Shown here: positions 1 to 11,739 of the stretch, one piece after another
Layout: each line of letters starts with the position of its first letter
Numbering within the stretch: position 1 is the stretch's first letter
NCBI GenBank assembly: GCA_025200525.1
Contig: CM045767.1
Coordinates: 121,880,346 to 121,944,345 of the forward strand
Direction of reading: 5' to 3'
DNA: 64,000 bases
Origin: Camellia lanceoleosa
Lineage: Eukaryota > Streptophyta > Magnoliopsida > Ericales > Theaceae
The notes under the pieces: generated by a model
Told to the model about the DNA's origin: nothing
Seen by the model: only the letters and a program-made list of their open reading frames with translations
The model's database searches: none
Program-made: the position numbers and the translations under genes

Positions 1-29
1 TAGAGCTTCAAATTAATCAATTTTGGCTT

Positions 30-106
30 CGAAGCCTGATTTGAACATCTCCAAAGTATGGAATACTTGAAGCCTGAATTGAATATTTCCAAAGTATGGA
101 ATACAA
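30..106. repeat. Two-copy tandem repeat, about 39 bp
   Basis: Two adjacent copies, at 30-68 and 69-106, share most bases, including CCAAAGTATGGAATAC. The stretch 1-456 is AT-rich, lies between the PMD-like gene and the expected 3' LTR of element A, and holds no coding region that I can support. Confidence 0.6.
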
Positions 107-456
107 TTGACAATCTTTGCTTTAGACCTTCTCATTTCAATTGCATGGTCAACATAATTTAATAACTTTGAATTAACCAACCTTTGTATCAAAGTTACTT
201 TTAAATACTTCAATGTACTTTTAAAAGTAACAATGTTGCTTTCCAAAAAAGGGTTTATTTTGACAGAAAATCCCAAAAGAAAATTTTCATGTTTAGGCAA
301 GTCTTTTTGGATTTTGATCCTTTACTTGACTTGGTATTGGCTTTGCAAATTTGAAGTCTAAAACATTAAATAAGAATCAAATTCCAGCTACAGAATACTT
401 CAAAGTTCACTTCGAAGGATTTTACCTTTTATGATAAGGAACTCTTTTCTTTTTTA

Positions 457-3346
457 TTGTATTGGCTTTGTAAATTCCTCTTCTGTACCTCTTCTCAAAG
501 AATTATGCTTGAGTTTACCCCTCTCACTAAAGCTTTTGTTTTGCATAAAAATGTAGCTTTAGCTCTATATATTTTGGGTCATGTCTACAGAACTTGCTCC
601 AAATTTTGTGAACAACCCATGGATGCCAATCAAGGAGGCCCATTTTGGATACTCAAACTCTGGCTTTTTGCATACTTCACTGACTTGCACTCTAAATGCC
701 CAAGATTTCTATCGCCAGACCCTACCTCTTATGGCATGAAGTTTGCTAGGGTCTCCCTTTACCCTTTCAATTTTGCCTTCTACTTTCTCACCACAAAGAT
801 ATGTGGGCTTTCATTCTGATTCCGAGGGAGCTTTTCATTGGCACTGTGAATCCTAGAGCTTATAAGTGTATTTCTGAGCCCTACTACTTTGCCCAATTCG
901 CTATCCCTCTCTGCAGCCAATCCAACTCAAATCTTGTAAGTAGAGAACTGAAAGTTCAAAGGTCCAGATTGGAGGAAGCAACCTCCAAGTTGATCCAAGA
1001 TTTAATTGATTTTGAATACTTACCCTTCATTCTTTAAGGCAATACATTGAAAAGATACCAGAATTGGTAGACGACCAATATGGAGGTGCACTTGGCCATC
1101 CCTCCTCAAGATTTGTTAATGGGATTAGATGTGCCTCAAGCCAAGTCCAAGGAGACTGGGCTCATCACTCTTTCTACTACTCCTACTATCCCAACTCCTA
1201 CTCATGTTGCCATAAAGACTGCTCTTGCTACCTCTCTTCCTCCTCCTCCTTATCCTAGAGTCATCAGGGCTGCTTCGAAGAGAGGTATGCACTTTCACTT
1301 TTCCTTTCGCTTCTGTTTGTAATGCCTTACTCATCTATTTATAGTTTTCTGTTTGATGCAGGAGCTTCACAAGTAGACTCTCTTCAAAGGGCTCAAGCCC
1401 TAAGCATTCTTAAAGACAAACAGCAACAATAACAGAAGAAAAGAAAACTTGTGCTTGATCTTGAAGAGAATGAGGTACCTGAAGTTCTTACAGAAAAGGA
1501 ACAAAAAACACCGCTTAATAGGAGGAAGAAAATAACAGTCTCTTCTTGTGATTTCATTGATGACCCTACTCATCAGGCAGCCGCCAAGGCAATAAAGAGG
1601 GAGCAATCCAAGGAATTGATGGTTTTCCAAAGATATGAGAAAAAGAGACAGCAGTAGATATTAAGGAATGAAGTTGCTACTACTGATATACTTCAAAGGA
1701 AAACTGCAATGAGGCAACAAACTGCTGAACATTATGCTCTTCGCAGTTCTCCAACCATTACCACCATCACTTTCGAGGTTGGTAATTTCCTTTAGTTTCT
1801 CTAGTAATTTCCTTTCCCAAGTTTTCAGCAATAAAGCTTACCATTGCTTCTTATTTTCTGTCTTGCAACAACAGTTACTCCACCTCCTCCTTCTTCGACA
1901 ATGGCTTCTTCTGTCTTGTCTGAAGTCGAAAGGCCATTAGAAGCAGCCTCGAAAAGGAGGAAGAAGTTCACCACCAAAGTGCCCTTAAGTGTAGAGCCCA
2001 TACAGCTAGTACTTTCACTTCCCAGCTATACACTTTTCATACCTTTTTTTAGGCAAGGCATCCCTGTTTTTGTATGCCTAGACTTAACTCCATATCTACC
2101 TCATCTAACCTTTACCTTAGCCTAATTTACTTCCCCTACAGTCTTGGTTGCTCTTTCATCACTTGAGAAGGCCCCAGTTGTTACCTCATCAATGATAGTT
2201 GGTGCTCCTAGAGAAGTTATTGGTAGCTTTCCAATTTCTTGTCCACCACTACCATCCAGCTCCAGTCTCTCTTCCCTTGATCTGCTGGTGGCCAGGACTA
2301 TAGATACTGCCAGGGACACTTCAACCTCTTCTCTTTTCTCTATGCAACCATCTCTTCTAGACCTCTCTGCACTTTCAATGTCAGTGGAAGAGGTAGACAT
2401 TTTTGAAGCTCAGCTAGCTAGCCTTTTTAACACACCTTCAACCACTCCAGTAGCTAGCAGTGAAGCTGAGCCATTAGCCCTTGCTGACTCCCTCTTGGAA
2501 AGTTTTGAGAGCTCTCCAATCATCAGCAGAGTTTCTTTGCCTCCATTGGATTTGGACACATGTTTGGAATTACTGATATTATTTTCTAGGATCCCATTCG
2601 AAACCTTACAAAGACCCATACTTAAGAATGGTTTCCTCCAATGATGTAAAGTCATTGAGTAATCTAATATGGCTATTTCAAGCCACTTATCCCAGGCAGC
2701 AACTACCATAGATTTCTATAGTGCTGTTTGGTAGAGCTGTGGGAAACTGCTTATAGCTTATGCCTAAACAGCTTATAGCTTATAACTTTCAGCTTAAGCT
2801 GTTTTGCAGCTTATTCTTAAAGCATCTCCTGCCCCACTCAAAGAATAAGCTGATTTCTGACTTCCAAAAAGCTATAAGCTATAAGCTATAAGCTAAACCA
2901 AACACATCAAAATAGCTTAAATTAAGCTGAAAGCTGGAATAAGCTGATTATAAGCTGTGCCAAACTGGCACTATGTCAACATCTGTCACATTGCTAAAAC
3001 TGCAGAAAAGAAGCTATTGAAAGATAAGGAATTTGTTTCCCATATGCATACTGAGATATCTGAATTGAAGGGACAACATTCCTTTGCTTCTCAGTTTTGA
3101 ATCCAGCTCTTGGAAAAAAAGGCCCAATTAGAAGAGGAGTTCGCAGCATTTAATCTAGCCTTGGATCAAATTGCTACAAAGCTGCAAATTACCAATCAAG
3201 GGCTAGTTGACCGTAAGCAAGACATGGCTACAGCCATTCAGTTGTTTCCATCCTTTAGGAGTAGAGAATCAATTATAAGGGAACAACTAAAGCATTGTAC
3301 TGATTTTTGGGCCAATCTATGGCTGCATGTACTTAACTCTTTATGA
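457..3346 (+). pseudogene. Plant mobile domain (PMD, aminotransferase-like) gene, antisense inside element A
   Basis: The piece at 457-819 reads like the C-terminal half of a plant mobile domain: a WLCKFLF-type start, then LGHVYRTCSKF, then the hallmark GGPFWILKLWLFAYF. The next piece (801-1037) continues it in another frame. A proline/serine-rich tail follows in short exons. A plausible intron runs from GT near 1286 to AG near 1361, and a basic segment lies at 1451-1657. After a long Ser-rich exon (2144-2644) and a MITE insertion, a coiled-coil-like end finishes at 3346. It lies only 75 bp from the integrase stop and converges with it, so it is inside element A rather than beside it. Frameshifts and stops make it a pseudogene. 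The start is not defined, because no ATG precedes the conserved part in frame. PMD proteins are known both as host silencing factors and as cargo of transposons; the role here is inference. Confidence 0.72.
2718..2974. mobile_element. MITE with diverged terminal inverted repeats, hAT-like
   Basis: The ends ATAGTGCTGTTTGGTAGAGC and, in reverse complement, ATAGTGCCAGTTTGGCACAGC-like form inverted repeats of about 20 bp. The inside is full of AAGCTATAAGCTA-type words, common in plant hAT-type MITEs. It interrupts the PMD-like gene. I see no clear 8-bp target duplication, so the superfamily is uncertain. Confidence 0.6.
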
Positions 3347-3420
3347 AATGAAATCCTTATTTATTATTTGAGTGTTTTCATGCTTCTTTTGTTTAGCATT
3401 TCTCAAACTTCTTGTGTTTT

Positions 3421-3894
3421 CTACACAGTTGGATAATAAGGCTTCAAATACCTGCCATTGATTTTCTTGGGATATACATAACCATTTAGATTTCTCAGAT
3501 GGTATGCTCCCCTAGGAAAAACTCTATAGACTTGATATGGTCTTTTCCAATTAGGTGACCACTTACCAAATTTATGACTTTTAATTTCTATTAAGAGTAT
3601 TGTTTTCCACACCAAATTACCTTCATCAAAGCTAATATGCTTAACCTTCTTATTATAGCTTTTGGTTGCCTTTGTCTTTTGGAATAGAATATTATTTAAT
3701 GCCATAATTCTAGCTTCATCTATATTCTCTAATTCTAAGAACATGTTCTGATGGTGTTGCTCAGAAGTTAAGTAGTCCTGGCATTTCACCCTCAAGGACC
3801 TAATATTAATCTCCACAGGCAACACTGCATCATGCCCATCTACTAAGGCATAAAGAGTGACTCCAGTACTTGATTTTGGAGAAGTTCTATAAGC
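3421..3894 (-). pseudogene. Element A integrase, C-terminal part
   Basis: The minus-strand product contains WAYRTSPKSSTG, a lysine-rich spacer and then FGKWSPNWKRPYQVYRVFPRGAYHL before ending near NGRYLKPYYP. This is the usual end of plant gypsy (Tat group) integrases, past the DDE core. It is separated from the rest of the integrase by the solo LTR at 3900-6533; the WAYRTSP motif joins the two halves when the insertion and one CCACA copy are removed. The stop lies at 3421, facing the end of the antisense PMD-like gene. Confidence 0.85.
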
Positions 3895-3899
3895 CCACA

Positions 3900-6533
3900 T
3901 GTCACGCCCCAAAATTTGGACAATTAAATATTAAATTAGGACTAAACGCCAATCAATAGTCCATCATCCAAATCCTAGGGTGAAACGAAATCTAAACGTT
4001 CATGTCTCCATAAGGTTTAAATAAATTTCCATGCTCAAAAGCTTACAAGGGATTAAAAAAAAACTAACAAAACGCCAACCATCCACCATAAATTTCATAA
4101 CTATCCAATATACCTCCAACATTAAAGTAACAATAACTAATCAAAACAGCTTAAATAATGTAAAGTTGAAAAATAACTTACAATGTCAAATTGTCAAAAA
4201 TATTAATGTCTAAAAATAATAATAAATACATAAACTAATATCAATCCTAAGCTCAAGAAAACCAAAAGAAGTCCAAAAGACATGTCCAACAACTATAGTT
4301 ATTTCTCTTCACCACCGTAGTCCCAACTAATCCTGCAAATGAAGCTCGGCTACGCTTGAACAGAACACACCCGAGTTACCAAGAGACAAAACGAGTCAGT
4401 ATACAAGTATACTAGTATGAGTATAATATTTAACACCCACGTGTCCACTAGACACAAACAAAAATACATTTAATTCTTTTTACAGGACAAGACAAGTAAT
4501 TTCACCCGCATCGAGACAAAAAAGTAGTTTCTCGAGATACGGTGGCATTTAGTTTCTTGCCCGTACAAAACTAAATATAAATTGAGTATAAAATAAATAA
4601 AATAAATATAAAAATATGGTAGGTCAACCCTGCATAAAAAGTTAATAAGACCCATCATTCTACAAAAAATAAAGTTAGTATAATTTAATCATAAGTAACT
4701 TGCTAAAGAAGTATAAAAATACACCATTTCATGCTTAAATAATTCGAATTGACCAAAACTGAAAGAACAAAAGTTGTACATAATCAAATTTTCTAGAAGG
4801 AAATGTGAGCGAATTTAGTAGAAACTAAACAGGTTGAGAGAAAAATGTGATAGAAGAACCTAGATGGAATTCAATCGAAAAATTTGAAGCTGAAAACGAA
4901 AATAAATTGCCCTAAGATGATTTTTTTCGGAAGAGTTCAAAACACGAAAAGTGTGCAGAATAATGTTTTACTTTAGTTTACACAAAACTAATAAAAATGA
5001 GCTCGTTTTGTGGGTTAAAACAGCCTCTAAAATCTGCATTGCTAAAATGAATCAAAGCTACTATAACCAAGATCATCCGATTATAAGTTCTAATTGATTT
5101 TTTTAATAAAAATTTAAAGCACAAAAGTTATCTAGAATCACGTATATATGCCTCTGTTTAAATTTCATAATTTATCAAGGTCGTTTACTATTTTTCAAGA
5201 TGTACAAATCAATACAATTCACATTATAACAATAAACTCATATTTAATTCTTTGTACCTTAACTCCACCACTTCGGCCCTTCACTTCCGGCCTACGCATA
5301 TATCTCATGTGCCTTTTGTATGCCTAACACCGCTCCGAAGCCAAACTTGCACGGGGATATCATCCCGAGTTTGACCTACACTCCCTGGATGGTTAGCATA
5401 TATATACGCGCATAAATCAAAGCACTCGTCTACTGATGAGAACGAGACAACAATATATATATACACAATCTCTCATCTACTCATAAGAACAACTATAATA
5501 ATGCCAAGCCTAAGGCATTTAAATAAATCTCATAATCCTCATCTTTTTTTTTATACACTCTTTCTCACCAACACTCAAATAAAACAATAATTTATGGAGT
5601 CATAGTGGAGTATAAAGAATTTATCTATGGGTTCCTAATTTATTTTAATTTCATATATTCATGAGTGTGATTACAACCATAAAATAAATACATAGAAAAA
5701 CCCTAAACCTTACATACACATCTAACCAAATAATAAAATCAACCCATCATCTACATGCAAATACAAAATCAAACCAACATCAAATAAATAAAAACAACGA
5801 ATCAATCCATCATCTAACCAATATCTACGGATTCTAAGTTTATTTCAATTTCATATAATCATGAGTGTGACTACAACCATAAAATAAATACATAAAAAAA
5901 AAAAAAGAAAAACCCTAAACCTTGCATACACAACTAACCAAAATAATTAAAATCAATCCATCATCTTCATGAAAATACAAAATCAAACTAACATTAAATA
6001 AATAAAAATAACGAATTAAACATAAATCAAGGGAAGTGTGTTTTATACTCACAATTATTTTTTGAAGATCAAATAATTATTTAAAGAATTAATGAAGCCA
6101 CCAAAACAAAATCTTAATATTTTTCTCCTTTCCTCTTCTCTCTCCTGCCGCTTTCTCTCTGGATTGCCTTGTACGTAGAGCCCTCACTCTTTTTGTTTTG
6201 TTTTAGGTAGCAATATGATAACCTAATATATAACAACTTTTCTTTTCTTTTTTTATTATCTAAGTGAGGCTCTAATACTTAACCTAATTGATATATTATA
6301 TAATATTATATAAATACAATATAAATATAAATATAAAATCAATATATAAATATAACACCTTATATATATATATATATATTATATAAATATTCAAATTAAT
6401 TATATATAATTAAATAACACGTTGGATTCTCATGTAACCACGCAATTAAATAAAACCAAAAATAAAATAAAGTAGTAGTAATAATAATAATAAATAAATA
6501 AATAAAGACTTACGAAAAATCAGGGTCGCTGCA
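3900..6533 (-). mobile_element. Solo LTR 1 (2634 bp) in the element A integrase
   Basis: It starts TGTCACGCCCC and ends GGTCGCTGCA on the plus strand, flanked by perfect CCACA copies at 3895-3899 and 6534-6538. A 5-bp duplication with TG..CA ends and no coding content is the signature of a solo LTR left by recombination between the LTRs of a full element. Read on the minus strand it ends in GGGGCGTGACA, a common 3' end of large plant gypsy LTRs, so minus orientation is preferred. It is AT-rich, with an internal duplication and a TA run at 6362-6380. Confidence 0.9.
5617..6021. repeat. Tandem duplication of about 200 bp inside solo LTR 1
   Basis: The segment starting near 5617 recurs from about 5815 with small changes. 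Shared landmarks are TTTCATAT.TTCATGAGTGTGA, AAACCCTAAACC and ACAAAATCAAAC. The second copy has gained an A-run near 5893. Confidence 0.7.
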
Positions 6534-6538
6534 CCACA

Positions 6539-7363
6539 ATACATCCAACAAGAAGTTATGTCAATCCCTAGGATTGTCTTCCATAACTCTTTGTATTCCT
6601 TTTTTCAAGGACTTGTTGGATGATTCTGCCTGACCATTTGCTTGTGCATAATAAAGGGTGGAATTAATAAGACTGATTCCAAATTCTGCTGTGAAAGATT
6701 TTACCATCTTTCCATCAAATACAATCCCATTATCTATAGTTATGGTCTGTGGGATGCCAAACCTGTGAATCAAATATTTAATAAATCCAATAATTTTAGT
6801 TTGATCCACAACCTTATATGGTTTAGTTTCAACCCACTTAGTGAAGTAATCTGTGGCCACTAGGATGAAACAATGGTGCATCGAAGAGGGTGAATGTATT
6901 TTCCCTATCATATCCATAGCTCAATCTCTAAATGGCCAAGGCTTCGCAACTGCATGCAAATTAGTTATTGGTACATGTCTTATCATGCCATGCTTTTGGC
7001 ATGCCTGGCAACCTCTAGCATACTCTATACAATTTTTAAGGATGGTTGGCCAATAATAGGAAGGTCTTCGAAGCAACCATCTCATCTTCACACCAGGTTG
7101 ATGGGCACTACAAATGCCTTCATGTACTTCAGCCATGGCTGTCAATGCCTCCTTTGGCCCTAGACATTCCAATAATAACCCATCTGCTCCCATTTTGTAA
7201 AGAACATTACCATACACTATGTATTGCATAGACTGTAATTTAATCTTCCTACTTGCCTTCGAAGATGGGCTAGTTAAGTACTGCATGATTGGATGTCTCC
7301 AATCTTGATCTTATAAGTCATTATGATTGACTTCTAACACAAAATCCCTTTTCGCTAAAGGTG
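6539..7363 (-). pseudogene. Element A integrase, zinc-binding and DDE core
   Basis: From 7286 downward the product shows the HHCC zinc-binding domain (HEGICSAHQ followed by CQACQKHG). Then, in a neighbouring frame from 6917, the catalytic core appears: an acidic DMIG start, ATDYFTKWVE, TIDNGIVF with the second Asp, and GQAESSNK with the Glu. All three DDE positions look retained although a stop splits the two parts. The enzyme would insert element cDNA into the chromosome. The gene is cut by solo LTR 1 on the C-terminal side and by solo LTR 2 on the N-terminal side. Confidence 0.85.
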
Positions 7364-8154
7364 ATTGTAGACACCTCATTTTTGACCGTCCATAAGACTT
7401 GGACGTGACTGATGGTTTACATGGTGGAGAAAGTTATGCAGGGGAAAGGTGCAATTTCTTCGGCAAAGAGAGAGAGTCAAATCTCAACTTCATACCCCTG
7501 TTCTGGACCAAAACAATCTCGATCAAAATATTTTAGACTTAAAACCCTCTCATTCAAAACGTTTTTGAAATAAAGTTCCTACGATGTTCCGACGCTCGCA
7601 TTTTGTTAAATGTTGCATTTTTCGGTAAACCGAGCGAGGACAAAGTGGGAATGAATGAAAGAGAGATGAAATCTTTGAAAAATATTTCAAAACACCTTAC
7701 TTAGGGGTTTGAAGTTGAAGAAAAGAAAAGATGAGGGAAGAAATCCGGTCGGGGGAGAAAATGGGCATGAACTGTTAAGAGAGAGTCGAGTAGCCCTCGC
7801 CGAATCGGGCCTATTCATTTGGATACTTGGAATCAAGCTATGAGGCCACTACCGTTGGAAAGCTTACTCCCGGGGCTTCATTTTGCACTCAAGAATCTCC
7901 TAAATTCAATTCCGGACAGAGGAGATATGGTTGATTGAAGTGGGGCATCACTCCAGTTGGACCGAAATCTGTGCGGCTTCACCAAAAATGGCATAACTTT
8001 TTCCACAGGAGGAATTTTGATGCAAGGTTTGCGCCATTGGAAAGCTAACTTCCGGGGCTTCAATTTGGACACTTGAATGGCCACCATTGGACTTCCCAAT
8101 TACCCACCGGCCACATTTCTTTCCGGAAGCCCATTTTTTTGTCCTAAAAGTAGC

Positions 8155-8252
8155 TGGCCGGCCAGAAAAGCCAGAAAATGTAGCAGGCCGGCCAAAAAAG
8201 CCAGGAAAACTAGTCGGCCGGCCAGAAAAAAAGTTGCAGGCCTGCCACCTAG
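8155..8252. repeat. Short repeat with GGCCGGCC palindromes
   Basis: Three imperfect copies of a unit of about 33 bp each contain GGCCGGCCA followed by GAAAAGCCAG-like bases; a fourth decays to GGCCTGCC. The 8-bp palindrome recurs at regular spacing upstream of the LTR TATA box. Confidence 0.7.
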
Positions 8253-8431
8253 CTGGTGAAATGACTTTTTTGCCCTTTTTAGCTAGCCGACCATAACCCT
8301 CTCCCCAAGTGTGTCCTAAAAGTGAATTTTGTTTTCCTCTAGGCCTTATGTCCGAGGGTTTGGCCTTTTGGGGGGGAACTTGAATTAGTTTTCCCCCCCT
8401 TTTTCCCCCCTCTTTTCCACCCTTTTTTGTC

Positions 8432-8439
8432 TATATAAC
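8432..8439 (+). promoter_or_regulatory. TATA box of solo LTR 2
   Basis: CTATATAACC follows a pyrimidine-rich run, and the transcript would begin about 30 bp downstream near 8465. This is the normal LTR promoter layout: U3 about 1.1 kb, then a long R-U5. Confidence 0.55.
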
Positions 8440-8738
8440 CAGCACTCCCAGTTGGTTTTGAAGGGGGAGAAAATTGCTTTAGAGCTCTCTTGCATACACT
8501 CTCCATTTCCCTCTCTTCCAAGACTCCAAACTTTAGGATCCTTGCATCATTTACACTACACCACATAGCACCACCTCTCCAACCTCCATTCCAGCCACTT
8601 GGAGCTGTTTTCCAGAGCTGAGGAACACCACTTCTTGTGCCAAGAGGTTGCTAAAGTTGAGTCTTCAAGGGTAAGTCCTTCTCTCCTCTTTTTGGTCCTA
8701 TTCTTGCTCAATACATTAGCCATACTTGCTTGCATATT

Positions 8739-9560
8739 TGAGCTCTGACCCTAACTTAAAATAGTATTTTTTTTAGCTCTATTTCATGTTTGTTTAAGGG
8801 CCTCTCACTGTTTGAGGCTTCCTTTTTGCACTTGCTTCATTACCTCCCTTGTATGCCATTTTCTTGCATATTATTTTCGGCCTATGTATAAACTGTTTTG
8901 AGCTCTGTCATAAACTTTAAAGTGGCTTATTTTGAGCCCTTCTTCAACATTATTGAAGGGTTCATCACTGTTTGAGGCTTTAATTTTCCACTTGCCTTTA
9001 TATCCCTCTTTTGGCCTTATTATTGCATGATTTGTTAGCCCTTTGTACTTATTTTTTTTGGCTTTGGTCCAAACTGTAAATTACCTTATTTTAACTCCCT
9101 CTTCATGTTTCATTAAGTGTCTTTTGTTGTTTGAAGCATCATTTTTATACTTTGTATTACAGCTCTCTTTTTGGCCTTATCTTACATAGTATTTTAAGCA
9201 TACTTGTACACTGTTTTGGGTCTGATCATAAACTGTGAAATGCCATGTTTTGGGTCCCTATTCAACATTGTTGAAGGGCTCTCCTCTTTTTGAGGCTTCC
9301 ATTTTCCACTTGCCTTTGTATCCCTTCTTTAGGCCCATTTTTTGCATGAAAGTTGTCATACTTGTGTCTGTTTTTGTGGCTTGTCATAAACTGTAAAATA
9401 TCATATTTTTGGCCCCTCTTCAAAATTTTAGAAGGTCCCTTCTCTTTTTGGGACCAGCATCTGTTAGTTGCTTCATTATCCCTCTTTCGGGGCCATTTTT
9501 GCATGCTAGCTTAGCCCCATTTGTGTTCACTGTTTGGCCTTTCTTAAAACTGTAAATATG
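8739..9560. repeat. Diverged tandem array, period about 159 bp, about five copies
   Basis: A landmark near CATAAACTGTAAA recurs at about 8745, 8898, 9058, 9215, 9376 and 9533, a spacing of 157-161 bp. Between landmarks each unit repeats a GTTTGAGGCTT word, CACTTGCCTTTATATCCCTC and a TTGCATG word. The copies differ strongly from each other, so the array is old. It sits just downstream of the predicted transcript start. Confidence 0.75.
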
Positions 9561-9904
9561 CTTGTTTTGGGGTTTTCTTGATTCTATCTTCACACTTCAT
9601 GTTCAAATAATGCATGCATTGCATAGCCATAGGTCATTCCATGCGCCTAATTTCATGTTTCGGGATTCATTTCATGCATCGGGTGTCATTTTGCCATCTT
9701 TCGGGGATGTTTTGCATCACTTATTGCCTCTGAAATTTTCATGCTTGTATGCCATATTCCATGCTTTGCCATGTCTTGTTAGAGTGGCATTCCGTGCCTT
9801 AGGGTCGGTCCTCGATTTGCGTGCACGTGTGCACACATTTCGAGTGTCTCATTTTCATCTGATGGCCTCCTATGTGAGTGTGGCCAAGGTCCACTTGTGT
9901 TGGT

Positions 9905-10085
9905 GTAAGTCCATTATGCATTGTGTATGCCATTTCATTTCATAGCATTGTGTATGCTAGGTTGTATGTTAGCGCATTGTGTATGCCATATTACCTCGTG
10001 CATCGTGTATGCCATTTCATAACATTGTGCATGTTAGGTCGTATCTTAGTTGCATTCATGCATATCATGCATATTGCATTGTGTT
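9905..10085. repeat. Degenerate GCATTGTGTATGCC repeats
   Basis: The word GCATTGTGTATGCCAT and variants recur about six times with irregular spacing of 25-45 bp, in a wider ATGC-rich zone (9600-10090). This looks like simple tandem expansion inside the LTR; no coding content. Confidence 0.6.
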
Positions 10086-11739
10086 TGGGATAGGAGTTAG
10101 CCCGGGCACGGGAAACGAAAGACGTTCCATACTCCGAGTGACGGAACGTGTCTCAATTCCCAGTCACCTGCACTCCGGATTATCCATGATGGGGTTTAGG
10201 TATTGTTATGTTTACATGTGCATTCATTTCATGTCGAGTTGTGCAATTTGACTCCTCGGCCATCATGCATTGAGATGCGTGATTGGTGGCACGAGGATCG
10301 AGGCATACATACATTTGTGAAAATACATTGCCATGTCCCTTTCCTGCTCTCTGTTGCAGCAAATCAAGAATCAGTAGTCTTCCGGGGCTTGGCGCACTTT
10401 CCAAAAATTATTGCAAAACAGAGGCTAATTGCGGCATCACAGCGGATTTCTGCGCAAAGGCAACCCGGATATGCATCATTCATCATCTGAAGAAGAGTCA
10501 AGGCAGTCCCTGGCTTGCATGACAGTTTATTGTTTTCTTAGTTAATTTGGTAATTAATTAGGATTTTTGTACATATTTGGACTGTATTATTTATTTGGAC
10601 TGTACTATTCGGGACTGTATATTATTCTTTCGGACCCTCTGCGTGAGGGCATAATTGTAATAAGTGTGCGTGAGTGTGATGTATGTCTTCCAACCCCACG
10701 TCTTTCTTCCCTTTTATTTACCAGCTTATGATGGTTAGATTAGGGCATGTTTCAATTAGCATACAGTATGATAGTATGTTGCATTCATTCATCTGTTTTG
10801 CATGCACCGGGCTCGGCGCATCATACTAACTGCATTTGTATTTCAATTCCAAGTTGAATACATGTTAGCTGTAGCATTCCATACGCCATGTTTAGAATAG
10901 CCGAGCCTGCTATAGTTGCATTTTTGCATGTGTTGCATTAGGCATTTCTGTATATTTAGGGTCATGCATAGATTTCTAATCGGTTTCTGTTTTGGCTTGG
11001 AGTACTCGGTGAGTTTTATGCTTTAGCATCCTTGCATGCGTGTGAGTGACTGCCATGAATAGCATGCTTACCATGAGGCCAATTACTTATGTGACATAAC
11101 TGCCTGAATGCATGTGGGTGAAGGTTGAGTTATTTGGATTGGAACAATTCATCAAATGTGTGTTTTAAGCCCACTAGATAGTGGCAAAATCATGTTTTCT
11201 AAAGCCCACCCGAGGGTGGCAAATCCACGTCTTAGCCTACTTGCGAGTAGCACCATCAAACCATTTTCAAATAAACAAACATGAAGTGTTTTATTCCAAA
11301 GCGATCCATCTATACTTGTATGTCAGGCGCATCACATAGTAAATCTAGGCTAATAACCGGAATAAGAGCACACAATGTTTTCAAAACTAGATATCATGGT
11401 TAGTAGAGGCCGATCTTTGATCGGGCGAGCGGGGGTGCTCACGAAGTGACCATCCCCAATCGTACCCAAGTTCCCGAGCCGAGGCAACTTTGGTGATGAC
11501 GGACACGTGGCCTTAGGCAAACGAGTCAGGGTTTCTTAAATTTCCCAAAAATAAAATATTTAGGTGGCGACTCTGTATCTGGCAAAGCAGTCCATGTTTG
11601 GCACTTCTTTTCTAAAAATCTGTTTTCTCAAAACGATTTGACGGATTTGGACTCTTTGGTTCAAGATTAAGAACTGTGACAACAAATCGAGTCCGAGCTG
11701 TAGCGAGGTCCCCCGCGGGCTTGTTACAGTGGTATTAAT

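Larger units (their letters stand above)
7366..11728 (+). mobile_element. Solo LTR 2 (4363 bp), Ogre/Tat-like
   Basis: It begins TGTAGACACC and ends GGGCTTGTTACA, and is flanked by GTGAT (7361-7365) and GTGGT (11729-11733), a 5-bp duplication with one change. There is no pol. The large size and the GGTGGCGACTCTG block near the 3' end (11563) are typical of Ogre-type LTRs. A TATA box at 8432 sets plus orientation. The insertion separates integrase from RNase H of element A. A full element with short LTRs is unlikely because no gag or pol is present. Confidence 0.8.

Noticed and set aside
13..300. Minus-strand open frame of 95 codons at the left edge
   Set aside because: AT-rich, spans the short tandem repeat, no motif, and lies where the 3' untranslated zone of element A is expected.
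9562..10522. Several short open frames rich in Cys, His and Phe
   Set aside because: They arise from the ATGC-rich simple repeats of solo LTR 2.
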